A stretch of DNA of 64,000 nucleotides from NCED01 sp035493955 (lineage in GTDB: Bacteria > Pseudomonadota > Alphaproteobacteria > Caulobacterales > Caulobacteraceae): contig DATJHI010000013.1 in NCBI GenBank assembly GCA_035493955.1, positions 62,001 to 126,000 on the forward strand. Reading direction: 5' to 3'. Made by a program: the position numbers and the translations under genes. Below, one piece after another: positions 1 through 9,231 of the stretch. The notes under the pieces were generated by a model. The model was given only the letters and a program-made list of their open reading frames with translations, had not been told where the DNA came from and ran no database searches. How positions within the stretch are numbered: the stretch's first letter is position 1; every line of letters starts with the position of its first letter.

Positions 1-657
1 CCGCCCGGCGGCGTAGGCCGCGCGGGTGTTCACGAACTGGGTCGAGGGGTTCCAGTTGTACATGTTGGGCGGGACGTAGGGGACCGTTCCCGTGGCGGTG
101 ACCGTGTCGGCGGCCTCGGTGATCGAAGCCGCCGCCTTGACCAGCGCGCTCGCGGCCGCGGTGACGGTGTCGGACGCCTCGCTGGCGCTGGCCGCCCCGG
201 CGACCTTGACCGCCGCGGCGGCCGACGTCGTGTCGTCCGCCTCCGTGATGCTGGCCGAGCCGGTGATCCCCGACCCAGGCCCGACCCCGGTGGCAGAAAG
301 CGTGTCGGGCGCCTCCGAAACGGAGGCCTGACCCTTGACCGCCACGGCCCCCACGGCCGCCAGCGTGTCGGCCGCCTCGGTGATCGCGGCCGAGCCGGCG
401 ACGCCGGTATCCTCGACCTCGTCGGTCACCAAGCTGATGACCCGGTCCAGGCCGCTCCCAAGCCGCGTCAGGCCCGCGACGACCCCGGCGTCCGAAACCC
501 CGCCCAGATAGCTCGCGACCAGGGCGCGGTAAGCCGTCAGGTCAGCCCGCTCGTCCTCGGTCCCGATCGCGCCGCTTCCAGTCTCCGCGCGCAGGTCGGA
601 GACCAAGGCGCGCACGTCGGCGGAGAGGGTCCGGACTTCGGCCGAAGTGGTGGTCAT
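1..657 (-). CDS. Tail fibre-like repeat protein, C-terminus cut by window edge
   Basis: An open frame starts at ATG 657 (GAGGG about 10 nt upstream) and runs off the window without a stop, giving 219 residues. The N-terminal ~90 residues are mixed helical. From about residue 95 a 20-24-residue unit recurs five times with the signature A-[SA]-x-[TS]-E-A-x-D-T followed by small residues (T-x-T-A or L-S-A-T). Such shallow Ala/Thr/Ser repeats are typical of phage fibre shafts. After the repeats the sequence becomes P/Y/N/W-rich, as in fibre tip junctions. It is the last tail gene seen in the late operon. Function is inferred from position and repeats. Confidence 0.75.
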   Translation of the reverse strand, partial: MTTTSAEVRTLSADVRALVSDLRAETGSGAIGTEDERADLTAYRALVASYLGGVSDAGVVAGLTRLGSGLDRVISLVTDEVEDTGVAGSAAITEAADTLAAVGAVAVKGQASVSEAPDTLSATGVGPGSGITGSASITEADDTTSAAAAVKVAGAASASEASDTVTAAASALVKAAASITEAADTVTATGTVPYVPPNMYNWNPSTQFVNTRAAYAAGR

Positions 658-688
658 GCGGTGCGGCCCTCGCGACGGGACGAAGAAG

Positions 689-703
689 GCGAACGGCGTT
701 CGC
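689..703. repeat. Dispersed 15-bp palindrome, copy 1 (exact)
   Basis: GCGAACGGCGTTCGC, intergenic, 32 nt upstream of the fibre gene start at 657. It is one of nine copies spread through the prophage (see findings). Confidence 0.9.
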
Positions 704-859
704 GGCTAGGGCTGGGCCAGCTCGGCCGCGGTCAGCTGCCGGACGGCGGCGTCCCAGATCGCGGACCGGCGGCAGTGGTCGGCCTGGAACGAGCGATTGA
801 AAATGCGGTTCGCCGTGGCCAGAATGGCGGCCGTGCAAGCGACGAAATTTCAAACTTCA

Positions 860-1633
860 ATGGGAGCGGTGCCGGTATGGGGCCGGTTGGAAAGTTTTTC
901 CCCAGATCGACCGCTCCTATTTGTGATCAGAGGTGCATGGCCGCCAACCGTCGGCTACATGGACCCACTGGCCGATCTAATTCCAGAGGCGGACGTCGCC
1001 TTGGTCCATCTGCCCGGCATGCACAGCACCCCATTCAGGGACCAGACCGTTAAGGCGTTCGCCACTGCCTTTGATGAGGTCATTGCTAAACTCGCACATC
1101 CCCGCGTGCTGGTTTTGGCAATCTCAATAGGGGGCGTCGTGGCGCTCTCGCTTACAGGCGCTTGGGAAACCATCCTGGTCGAGACCCCGCTGATGACCGC
1201 GCCGCTTTGGCCGATCCACCCGCGTTTTCGCGACATTGTTGGCGACAATCCAAATGCGGCCGAATGGGTACGAAACCTATTTGGGACCGGTCAAGATGGG
1301 GTCGAAAACCGCGACTACAGATCTCTGGCGCTGGACTTTCGGGGCCAGGGGACCCTTTTGCTTGGCGATGACCCCCTTTGGCCTGAGCGTCCTATTACAA
1401 GGATTCCCAGCCTAGTTTGTGACGATAGCCGCAAAGCCTATGCGGCTAATCCTCGATTTCGGTCCGTCATCGTTCCGAACGCTGGCCACAACATCCCCAA
1501 GGACGGCTCTGGCCATATCCTTCACCTTCTGCATGACACCCTACCTTGGCGTGAACGCGGCACCCCGATGCGAGGCTCGCTATCTTCCGAAAAGCCGCAC
1601 GGTGCCGGCAAAGAAATTTGCTCCATTCCATGA
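860..1633 (+). CDS. Alpha/beta-hydrolase-like moron protein
   Basis: A 257-residue protein read against the late operon. A beta strand (LLFVIRG) is followed by a nucleophile-elbow-like LAISIGG in which Ser sits between small residues, and near the C-terminus comes PNAGHNIP, the usual place of the catalytic His. This fits the alpha/beta-hydrolase fold. An in-frame ATG at 797 exists, but 860 gives a compact domain start. Base composition is visibly more A/T-rich than the flanking tail genes. The last 54 nt overlap the 3' end of the converging fibre gene. This looks like a moron (lysogenic-conversion gene) with an unknown substrate. Confidence 0.6.
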   Translation: MGAVPVWGRLESFSPDRPLLFVIRGAWPPTVGYMDPLADLIPEADVALVHLPGMHSTPFRDQTVKAFATAFDEVIAKLAHPRVLVLAISIGGVVALSLTGAWETILVETPLMTAPLWPIHPRFRDIVGDNPNAAEWVRNLFGTGQDGVENRDYRSLALDFRGQGTLLLGDDPLWPERPITRIPSLVCDDSRKAYAANPRFRSVIVPNAGHNIPKDGSGHILHLLHDTLPWRERGTPMRGSLSSEKPHGAGKEICSIP

Positions 1634-2908
1634 GAGCCTCAAGGCGCGAATGCCGCCGGTCACCCGCCAGACCACCCCCGCAGGTGTCGCCGCCGCCACG
1701 CCCGGCGACGTGAGAGCTGCGTCCGCGACGTTTGCCTCCGCCGCCCCGTAGTCATTTCGAACGCCAGAAAGCAGCACTGCACCCACGATGTGACCGGCCG
1801 CACCTATACCAGCCACTAGCGATATTGGTGAGCCGTAACTCGGCGTAGCGTCGCCAATCTCCAGTCGAAAGTCAGCCACTGTATTGGGGGCAAGCCCCTC
1901 ACAAACAATCAGCAGATCGTTGAAGGTGGTCGAAATGCCCGCGAAGGCGGTGCTAGAGACGCCGCTTGGCGTCGCGACGCCGATTTGGGTCCAGCCCGCG
2001 TTCGGGGCTGCCGAGGCGCGAGCATAGCTCAGCATTCGCCAGTTGCCCGAGCCCTCGGAGATGAACCGGGCGATGTCTCCAGCCGCTGTCTGGATGTTCG
2101 CGGCGCCCGGCAGGATCAGGCTCGTGGCGTTGTGGGTCAGGGTCAGGGCGCCGGCGAACTCGACGATCCGCTCGGCCCCGGAAGCCAGGCTGTCGAAGGC
2201 GGTGATCGTGGTCGTGCCGGTGATCTTGACGTAGTTGGATGCGGCGCCGCCTATGTTGACGGTGGAGGCCGACGCCAGGGTGTCGGCCGGCGCGTTGTTG
2301 ACCGGGGACGCCAGAGTCCCCCCCGTGAAGGTGGGGCCATTGCCGCCGACGGCTCCCGCGAGCGACACGTTCCAGGCCGCCTTCGTGCCAGAGCCTTTGG
2401 TTTGGCCGGCCGGAACCACAACGACCATGACCCCGGTGCCGTTGTTGTAGCTGGAGACCGTGCCCCACATCTGATTGGCCGTGGGGGCCGCCTGGTCGGA
2501 GATGATGACGGGCTCGCCGCCGCCGGCCTGGAAGCTTTTCGAGGCCTGAATGGTGAAGGTCAGGGTTCCCGACCCGATGGTCATTGAGGTGGCGGACGTG
2601 GCGGTGAAGCCTGCGGCGCTTCCGCTGCTGGCCGCCGCCGCCACGGCGGACGCGGCGGCGGCGGCCGCGGCGTCCTCGGCGTCGGCGGCGGCCGCGGCGG
2701 CTTCCGTTTCGCTGGCGGCGCTGGCGGCGCGGTCGAGGGCGATCTGCGCGACCTGGGCGTCGATCCAGGTCAGGGCCGTCTTCAGTTGAGGCACGAACAC
2801 CGCCAGCCACGCCAGGAAATCGCGCACGGCCGCGTTGAACGCGCTGTTCGGTTTGATGGCGCGGCTGGGGACCACCTCGGGCGGATCGGTGATCGTCGGA
2901 ACGGTCAT
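1580..2908 (-). CDS. Putative tail fibre / baseplate-associated protein
   Basis: A 442-residue protein starting at ATG 2908, which overlaps the stop of the upstream gene (TGATG), so translation is probably coupled. Residues 60-110 form an Ala/Glu-rich coiled coil typical of fibre trimerisation stalks. The rest is rich in G/S/T/N beta-type sequence. The C-terminus (G-x-x-R-L-F-G-R) resembles the closing strands of phage fibre and hinge proteins. Longer upstream in-frame extensions overlap the preceding gene and are rejected. Likely part of the distal tail; receptor specificity unknown. Confidence 0.65.
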   Translation of the reverse strand: MTVPTITDPPEVVPSRAIKPNSAFNAAVRDFLAWLAVFVPQLKTALTWIDAQVAQIALDRAASAASETEAAAAAADAEDAAAAAAASAVAAAASSGSAAGFTATSATSMTIGSGTLTFTIQASKSFQAGGGEPVIISDQAAPTANQMWGTVSSYNNGTGVMVVVVPAGQTKGSGTKAAWNVSLAGAVGGNGPTFTGGTLASPVNNAPADTLASASTVNIGGAASNYVKITGTTTITAFDSLASGAERIVEFAGALTLTHNATSLILPGAANIQTAAGDIARFISEGSGNWRMLSYARASAAPNAGWTQIGVATPSGVSSTAFAGISTTFNDLLIVCEGLAPNTVADFRLEIGDATPSYGSPISLVAGIGAAGHIVGAVLLSGVRNDYGAAEANVADAALTSPGVAAATPAGVVWRVTGGIRALRLSWNGANFFAGTVRLFGR

Positions 2909-3990
2909 CAGGAAAGGCCCCCGAGGGTGAGTGAAAGCGCGGACTTGGTATCGCCGGGGACGGCCAGGCTGCAGGCGGTGACGATGCCGTAGACGTGCAT
3001 CACGCCCCAGCGGTCGTCCCCCTCGAGCCACATCGGCGTGGCGCGGTTGTCCTTGAAGAACTGCATGACCGCGTCCATGGCGTCGTTGTCGACCCACAGC
3101 ACATGGTCGGCGTCGTCGGTGTACGGACGCACGACGATGTTACGGTCGCCGAAGTCGTTGGGCGCGACGGTGGAGTAATCGGTGAACCCGAGCTTGGAGC
3201 CCCACTGGGTCCCGCCGATCTCGTTGACGTAGCCGATGACACAGGTGCCGCAGGCCACGTCGTTGCCGGGATCGCTGAGGATGATCTCGATGGTGGCGTC
3301 GGCGTAGGGGAAGAGGTCGGTGATCGGCAGGAAGGCGCTCGCCCGGGGCGGCGAGAAGAACCAGCGGTCGAAGTCGTCGATGCCGCTGTAGGAGGCCAGA
3401 TCGATGGTCTCGTCCTGGACCACGCCCTCGATCGCGTCGGTGACGACGATCCTCACCGTGGCGGCGCTGATCCGGTCCAGGGCCACGCCGGTGACCAGGC
3501 CGTCGGCCTGCAGGGTCACCGATATCTCGTCCGGGTTGACGGTCCGCGAGCTGCTCGACTGGTCGAACATCGCATAGGGGTTGGAGGCGCGGACAAACAG
3601 CCAGTGGTCGGTGCTGTTGCCCGGCGGGTCGGGCAGCGGGTTGTCGAGGTTGCCGGCCCCGACCCCCTCATAGACCAGGTGGTTGGCCGCATCGACCACC
3701 CGGTCCTTGTCGGCGTAGGTCTTGGCGGCGTCGTAGGCGCCATAGGCTTGGCCGATGCGCGCCCACCAGGTCGGCGAGCTGGCCGGGGCGTGGCCGGTGT
3801 TGGCGTCCAGCCTCGAGGTGTAGACGTCGAAGGCGTTGCCGCCGACGGCGACCGAGACCTTGGCCGCCAAGGCGTAGGTCGTACCGCCTGCATAGGCGGC
3901 AGGGGCGGTCTCGACAACGTTCGTGGCCAGCAGCGCGGCGTCGTCGATGAGCTGAGGCTTGATGGCCCTAAAGCCGAAGGAATCGCTCAT
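2908..3990 (-). CDS. Phage tail protein, unknown specific role
   Basis: A 360-residue protein between tape measure and fibre genes, overlapping both (ATGA with the tape measure, TGATG with the next gene). Around residues 75-135 it has W-rich, carbohydrate-binding-like segments (S-P-T-W-W, Y-D-A-A-K-T-Y), then a mixed beta region with a C-G-T-C motif near residue 245. The position matches distal tail or baseplate hub proteins of siphoviruses, but no catalytic motif is evident and no precise family is named. Confidence 0.6.
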   Translation of the reverse strand: MSDSFGFRAIKPQLIDDAALLATNVVETAPAAYAGGTTYALAAKVSVAVGGNAFDVYTSRLDANTGHAPASSPTWWARIGQAYGAYDAAKTYADKDRVVDAANHLVYEGVGAGNLDNPLPDPPGNSTDHWLFVRASNPYAMFDQSSSSRTVNPDEISVTLQADGLVTGVALDRISAATVRIVVTDAIEGVVQDETIDLASYSGIDDFDRWFFSPPRASAFLPITDLFPYADATIEIILSDPGNDVACGTCVIGYVNEIGGTQWGSKLGFTDYSTVAPNDFGDRNIVVRPYTDDADHVLWVDNDAMDAVMQFFKDNRATPMWLEGDDRWGVMHVYGIVTACSLAVPGDTKSALSLTLGGLS

Positions 3991-6900
3991 GCCGCCGATT
4001 GCACCAACAGCGGATCGGCCGGCGACTGCCCGGCGGTTTTGACGATTACCCCGGTCTTGGTCGCCGCGTTCAGCGATCCCGCGGTGTTGAGCGCCACCTG
4101 CCCCATCAGGCCTTCCAGGCTGCCGAGGCGGTCGGCGAAGGCCTGCATCGCCTCGGCGTTGGCCGCCATGGGGTCGCCATGGGTGACGCTGACCAGTTCG
4201 CCCGGGGTGGCGCGCATGCGGATGATCTGGCTGTCCACGGCGCCGGAACCGCCGACGACGCCGCTGCCGCCGGTGGCGAAGCCGACGATGCGGTTGGACT
4301 GGCCGAAGGCGTTGAGCACAGCCTCCGCCTTGGTCTGGGTGGCCGGATCGGCCGCGGTGATGAAGCTTTGGAACCCGCCCGTTCCGAAGGCCCCGGTATA
4401 GCCGGTCACCGACGCCAGGACCGCGTTGACCTCGGGGTTGGCGCCGAGCTCGCTCGACACTCCACCGATCCCGCCGGCGGACTTCTGCGCGAGCAAGGCC
4501 GAGGCGTAGCCGGACAGCGCCTGGCCCAGCTCCAACACGGAGTTGTTGACCAGGCCGAGGGCCTCGACCGTGGCGTTGACCCCGTCCAGCTGCTGCTGGG
4601 CGATGGAGACCTGGCGGGTGGCGGTATCAGCCGCCGCCTCCACCGCCGCCTTGACCTTGGCCACGTCGCGGGCCTGCTCCAAGCTGTTGTGGGCGCTGGT
4701 CTTCGACACGTCCAGCAGCGCCTGCCCGGCGTCCTGCAGGCCGCCAAGGGCGGCCGTATCGCCCAGCCGGGCCTTGGCCGCGAGAACGTCGAAGGCCTCG
4801 CTCAGCTGCCGGTAGTTGGCCCCGACGTTGTCGGTCTGCACGCTCAGGGTCTTGCCGAAGGCGGTCAGGCTGTCGGCGAAGCCCTGGAACTGGTCGACGG
4901 TCCCCTGAAGGCTGGCCTTCATGGCGTCGGCGGAGGCGGTCAGGGCGTCGCGGGCGGCGCTGACCTTATCGGTCGCGTCCTGGGCGTCGTAGACCGACTG
5001 CTGCAGGCCCTTGAGGGCGTCGTCGGTGGCGGCCAGCTCCAGCTTGCGCTGGAGGGCCAAGGCGCCGGAGGCGTCGCCCTGAGCCTGCATCAGCGCGATC
5101 TGCAGCTGCGCCTGCTTGTTGGCCTGATCGGCGGCCGCGTCGGCCACCTTGCCGAAGGCCGGCGCGATCTGCATCAGCTTGGCGTAGAGCTCGGCCCCCG
5201 CCTCGGTGGAGACGTCCAGGCTGTCGACCAAGGCGACGAATTGCGCCTTGGTGGTGACGCCGCTTTCGCCCAGCGCCGCCATCGCCGCCGCCACGGCGGC
5301 TTGCATCGGGGCGAGCTGCTGGGCCGTGGTGAGGAAGTTCTGCTGGAAGTAGGCCGCCTCGGAAGTGAAGGCGTCCAGGCCGCCGGCCAATTGCACCAGC
5401 TGGTCCCGCGCCGCCACGCTGGCGAAGCCGGTCGTGCGGAAGGTCAGGCCGATGGAGGCCAGCGAGGTATCGACCGCGGTGTATTCGGTGGCCAGCCGCT
5501 CCAAGGTCTCGAGGGCCCCCTCCCCCGCCTGCTCGAACGCGGTCAGGCCAGGGACCCCGTCCGCCGCCAACTCGTCGCCGAGCTTGCTGAACACCGCGTT
5601 CAGCTGATCGGTGATCTGCGAGGCGCTGAGCCCGTCGAGGCTGATGCGTCCGATATCGACGGTGAAGGCGTCCAGCGCCTGCTGGGCGCCGTCCACGCCG
5701 AGGGTCGTCGCCGCCTGCAGCACGCCGTCGCGCAGGCTGGCGACCACCTTGCTGATGGCGGTCGCGACATCGTCGCCGACCGGCGAGGTGGTTTCGTTGT
5801 TCCGGGTGGTGGTCGATTTGACGAAGCCGAAAAAGCTCGACTTCTGGGTCACCGACTGGGTGTCCTGGTAGAAATTCGCCGCTACCGCCTTGTCGATATA
5901 GGCCTTCAGGCTTCCCGCGCTGAGGTCGATCCCCTGGTCGACCAGCGTGGTCGTGGTCGTCTTGCTGCCGAACAGGGCCGACAATAGCATCAGCCCGGAC
6001 GAGCCGCTGGTCGTGGTCCCGAGCCCCAGCTTCGCGGTGTCGAAGGCGTCGCCGGAAACGCTGATCTGACGGCCGAGGGCGGCGGTCAGGGCGCCGATAT
6101 TCTGGCTGATCGACTTCAGCGACTGGACCTGCTGGCTGGAGAATTCCAGGTCGGTGTTCTGGTATTTCTCCGCCGCCGCCAACGAGTTGGCGATGCTCGC
6201 GGACTGCTGGCCGAGGCCCGCCAGCACCGTCCCCACGCCCTGGAGCTTCTGCTGGTCAGCCGCGCTCAGCCGCACGACGCCGATGGTCTTTTCGCCGCTG
6301 AAGATCGCGCCGATGGCGGCGCCCACCCCGCTCACGATCGCGCCGGCAGGGCCCAGGACCGAGGCGATGCCAGAGAGAGTCGAGCCCAATTTGCTGCCCG
6401 ACCCCAGTAACCCGGCCGCGTCGTTGAGCAGGGTCGAAAAATGGCCCAGCGCGCCACCCAGGTCGCCGTTCTTCAGCGAGCCGGCGAAATCACCCAAGGC
6501 GGTGGCCGCGTCGGCCATGCCATTCAGGAGATTGTTGCTGCGCTTCAGCGCTTCGGTCTGGTTGGCGTGGATTTGCGGCAGAAGCGCGAGCTGCGCCGCG
6601 GCATTTTGCTTTTCCGCCTCGCTCGCCGTGGTGGAGTTGATGATTTCTTCCTGCTTCAGGGTTTCGAGCTGTTGCTGGAGCGCCAGGATCTTCAGCGCCA
6701 CCTGGCCCTGGGCGTAGGTCGATACCCCCAAGGCCTGCTGGCTGCTGAGCAGGTTGATCTGCAGGTTGAGCCCGGCTTCGGCCAAGCTGTTCTGCTCTGC
6801 CACCGTGCGCGCGGCCGCCTGCCGCTGCGCGACCTGACGTTCCACCGCTTGACGATCGGCGAGCAGCTGGGTCTCGGTCGCCTGGGTGGTCTGGAGCCGC

Positions 6901-8546
6901 TTGGTCTCAGCCGCGTCGAGCTTGGCACGATCGCGTTCCGCGCCCTGCGCGTCCTGCAGGTTCTTCACCTCCTCGGACTGACGGCGGTCCAGGGCGGCCA
7001 GCTCGATCCTGTTCTGGGCTTCGGCCGTGGTGGCGAGCGAGGACTGCAGCTGGGCGATCTGGTCGTAATAGCCGCCGATCTTCTGGCGCTGGGCCGCGTT
7101 CTGCTCGAGGATGCTGGCCTCGAGCTCGCTGGCGATCTGGGCCTTCTTCTCGTCGGCCGCGCGATTGTTGAGCGCGATCGCCGTTCGCGCCGACGCGGCG
7201 GTGATCTTCTTCTCGTCGGCGTCCGAGGTCAGCTTGTCGTTGGCCTTCTTGGTCGCCGCGTCCACCTCCTCCACCTGCAGATCGGCGATGGCCTTCAGGT
7301 TCTTGGTCAGGCCGAGGCGCGCACTCAGTTCGCCCCGCGTCGCCTCGTCCAGCGCCTGCAGGCTGGCGGCCTGTTGCTGCAGGGCCTTGCGCGCCGCCTC
7401 TTCGGCCGCCTTGCGCGCCGCTGCGGCCTCGGCCTCGGCCGCCAGATTGCGGACGGTCCCGGTCCCCTTGGGCAGCTCGGGGGCATCGTTGGCGTGCCGG
7501 CGCGCCAGCTCGGCCTGGAGCTCGGTGATGCGTTTTTCGTTGTCGTCGCGAATGGTCTTCTGGGCCGGCGACGGGGACAGCAGCGGGCCCGTGGTCAACA
7601 GATTCTGCTCGGTCAGGGCGGAAATCTGGCGCTTGATGGCGCTGTCGCTGCGGTCCTCGATCTTGCGGAAGCCCTCGACGATGTCGTCGGTCTTGGTGGC
7701 CATCTGGGCGAACATGCCCAACAGGCCGAGCAGCACGGGCCCGAGATCGACCAGGGCCGAGTTCAGCTGGACCGAGATGATCTGGTCCAGCTCCTCCATC
7801 TTGTCCTTGGTCTTGGCCGCGCGCTCGACAACTTCGCGGTCCATGACCACGCCAAGGCTCCTGGCGCTGTCGATCATGCGGTTGAACTCGTCCCCGCCCG
7901 CGCGGATGGCGGGCAGGATCGAGGTCAGGCCCATCTTGTCGGCGATATCGGCCTGGGAGGCGGCGGACTTGAGGTTGGCGATCTTGGCGATGACCGCCTG
8001 CAGCGCTTCGTCCGTCGAGCCGAAGGCCTTGGGATCGAGCCCGATCGCCTCGAACGGCTTGATCGCCTTCTTGCTGATGCCGTCGAGCGCGGCGCCGAAA
8101 TGCTGCGCAAACGACTGCAGGGCGATGTCCGCGTCGCCGGCCTCGCCGCCGAGCTGCTTGACGGCATAGCGGTAGGCCTGCAGCACGTCGGTGGCGACGC
8201 CGGCCTTCTGGGCCGCCTTGTCGATCGCGTCGCCGAACTCGGCCGCCTTGGCCGCGCCCTCGAGCGCCAGGGCGACCGCCGCGATCCCGGCGCCTGCCGC
8301 GATGCCGGCCGGGCCCAGCTCCTCGAGGGCGGAGCCGAACACGCTGATGCGGGCCGAGCCCTCGTCCAGGATCTTCAGCCGCGAGCTGTCGAAGACCTTG
8401 TCCAGCGCCTTGCCGAAATCGGGGACCTTGGCGGTCTCCCCGAACTTCTTCAGCTTGTTGGAGGCGCGGTCCAGACCGCTCTCGAACTGGGCGGTGTCCG
8501 CCCCAAGCTGCACGCGCAGGGCGCCGATGGTGGCGTTTCCGGCCAT
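3987..8546 (-). CDS. Tail tape measure protein
   Basis: At 1519 residues this is the longest phage protein. The N-terminus (G-A-L-R-V-Q-L-G-A-D-T-A-Q-F) is the usual start of lambda H-like tape measures. It is followed by long Ala/Gln/Lys/Glu-rich helices, an A/G-rich hydrophobic stretch around residues 90-110 and another around 700-760, then more helix. It sits directly downstream of the tail chaperone pair and upstream of baseplate/fibre genes, the canonical place. It sets tail length and takes part in DNA ejection. The ATG at 8546 is 10 nt below the preceding stop. Confidence 0.93.
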   Translation of the reverse strand: MAGNATIGALRVQLGADTAQFESGLDRASNKLKKFGETAKVPDFGKALDKVFDSSRLKILDEGSARISVFGSALEELGPAGIAAGAGIAAVALALEGAAKAAEFGDAIDKAAQKAGVATDVLQAYRYAVKQLGGEAGDADIALQSFAQHFGAALDGISKKAIKPFEAIGLDPKAFGSTDEALQAVIAKIANLKSAASQADIADKMGLTSILPAIRAGGDEFNRMIDSARSLGVVMDREVVERAAKTKDKMEELDQIISVQLNSALVDLGPVLLGLLGMFAQMATKTDDIVEGFRKIEDRSDSAIKRQISALTEQNLLTTGPLLSPSPAQKTIRDDNEKRITELQAELARRHANDAPELPKGTGTVRNLAAEAEAAAARKAAEEAARKALQQQAASLQALDEATRGELSARLGLTKNLKAIADLQVEEVDAATKKANDKLTSDADEKKITAASARTAIALNNRAADEKKAQIASELEASILEQNAAQRQKIGGYYDQIAQLQSSLATTAEAQNRIELAALDRRQSEEVKNLQDAQGAERDRAKLDAAETKRLQTTQATETQLLADRQAVERQVAQRQAAARTVAEQNSLAEAGLNLQINLLSSQQALGVSTYAQGQVALKILALQQQLETLKQEEIINSTTASEAEKQNAAAQLALLPQIHANQTEALKRSNNLLNGMADAATALGDFAGSLKNGDLGGALGHFSTLLNDAAGLLGSGSKLGSTLSGIASVLGPAGAIVSGVGAAIGAIFSGEKTIGVVRLSAADQQKLQGVGTVLAGLGQQSASIANSLAAAEKYQNTDLEFSSQQVQSLKSISQNIGALTAALGRQISVSGDAFDTAKLGLGTTTSGSSGLMLLSALFGSKTTTTTLVDQGIDLSAGSLKAYIDKAVAANFYQDTQSVTQKSSFFGFVKSTTTRNNETTSPVGDDVATAISKVVASLRDGVLQAATTLGVDGAQQALDAFTVDIGRISLDGLSASQITDQLNAVFSKLGDELAADGVPGLTAFEQAGEGALETLERLATEYTAVDTSLASIGLTFRTTGFASVAARDQLVQLAGGLDAFTSEAAYFQQNFLTTAQQLAPMQAAVAAAMAALGESGVTTKAQFVALVDSLDVSTEAGAELYAKLMQIAPAFGKVADAAADQANKQAQLQIALMQAQGDASGALALQRKLELAATDDALKGLQQSVYDAQDATDKVSAARDALTASADAMKASLQGTVDQFQGFADSLTAFGKTLSVQTDNVGANYRQLSEAFDVLAAKARLGDTAALGGLQDAGQALLDVSKTSAHNSLEQARDVAKVKAAVEAAADTATRQVSIAQQQLDGVNATVEALGLVNNSVLELGQALSGYASALLAQKSAGGIGGVSSELGANPEVNAVLASVTGYTGAFGTGGFQSFITAADPATQTKAEAVLNAFGQSNRIVGFATGGSGVVGGSGAVDSQIIRMRATPGELVSVTHGDPMAANAEAMQAFADRLGSLEGLMGQVALNTAGSLNAATKTGVIVKTAGQSPADPLLVQSAA

Positions 8547-8555
8547 GGGTCCTCC

Positions 8556-8939
8556 CTAGGTTTTGCGGGTGAAGCGGCGATGCCAGGCGAAGGCGGCGGG
8601 CTCGACGTCAGGCCGCCAGGGCTGGGGTTTGGGCGCCGGCGCGGCCTGGCCGCCGATGAAGTCGCCCAGGCTGATGCAGGTCTTGCCGAGGTGCGGGCGC
8701 ATGACGTGCCAGGTGTGCCAGCGCCGTTCGCGGGCGTCCGCGACCTTGGCGTCGGCCCGGCCCTTGACCGCCAGGAAGAACAGCCGCGGGGTCAGCCGCC
8801 AGAACGCCTCCGGCGGTCCGATGCCTAGTCCGCACCAGACGGAGAACTGGTGCTCGACGTCCCACGGCGACGGCGCGTCGGAGCCGGCGCCGCCGCCGTC
8901 TGAGGGTCGCCGGTCGCCGGCGCCTCGCTGTTGGGAAAG
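8556..8939 (-). CDS. Tail assembly chaperone, C-terminal part read in the -1 frame
   Basis: This frame lies at -1 relative to the preceding chaperone ORF and remains open across the overlap, but has no ATG, GTG or TTG near the start of its convincing part. The sequence from about 8860 down contains G-I-G-P-P-E-A-F-W-R-L-T-P, close to the small second tail chaperone of GTA-like and lambdoid phages (the P-x-x-F-W-x-x-T-P signature). The usual explanation is a programmed -1 frameshift making a GT-like fusion. The start given is nominal; the shift point lies somewhere in 8830-8945. No classical X-XXY-YYZ heptamer was found; CCTTTCCC at 8933-8940 is a weak candidate. Confidence 0.6.
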   Translation of the reverse strand, partial: LSQQRGAGDRRPSDGGGAGSDAPSPWDVEHQFSVWCGLGIGPPEAFWRLTPRLFFLAVKGRADAKVADARERRWHTWHVMRPHLGKTCISLGDFIGGQAAPAPKPQPWRPDVEPAAFAWHRRFTRKT

Positions 8940-9229
8940 GCCAGGGCGACGCTTTGCAGCAGCCTGGCCCGGGCTTCGCCGGGGCCCATGGCCGTGATCA
9001 GCTTGCCGACATCCCGCTCCGACAGCTCGGGATGAAACTCCTCCAGCCCGGCCCAGAGGGCGGAGCGGAGGAAGGGCGGCGTCATGTCCTTGGTCAGGTC
9101 CTTGCCGATCTCGTCCATGGTGAGACCCAGCCGGCCGGAGATGGTGCAAAGGGCGTTCCAGTCGAAGACGAGGACAAAGTCCTTGCCGTCGACCGAGAAC
9201 GCCACCTCGCCTTTCAGCGGATTGGCCAT
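8825..9229 (-). CDS. Tail assembly chaperone (GTA gp10/TAC-like)
   Basis: A 134-residue protein beginning 2 nt below the tail-tube stop. The N-terminal region (G-E-V-A-F-S-V-D-G-K-D) followed by helices with L-x-x-A-L-W-A-G-L resembles the alphaproteobacterial GTA-type tail assembly chaperone family. The last ~30 residues are a low-complexity A/P/T/S/R tail encoded in the overlap with the -1 frame, as in lambda G, where the alternative frame supplies the T domain. Binds the tape measure during assembly (inferred). Confidence 0.72.
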   Translation of the reverse strand: MANPLKGEVAFSVDGKDFVLVFDWNALCTISGRLGLTMDEIGKDLTKDMTPPFLRSALWAGLEEFHPELSERDVGKLITAMGPGEARARLLQSVALAFPNSEAPATGDPQTAAAPAPTRRRRGTSSTSSPSGAD

Positions 9230-9231
9230 GG

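Noticed and set aside
706..849. 47-codon minus-strand frame between the fibre gene and the hydrolase
   Set aside because: Protein-like sequence (F-N-R-S-F-Q-A-D-H) but no ATG, GTG or TTG and no family; may be a remnant of a tail gene cut by the moron, but too short to support.
6441..8828. 795-codon plus-strand frame opposite the tape measure gene
   Set aside because: Antisense shadow of a well-supported gene; composition is G/L/R/Q-rich with no recognisable domain.
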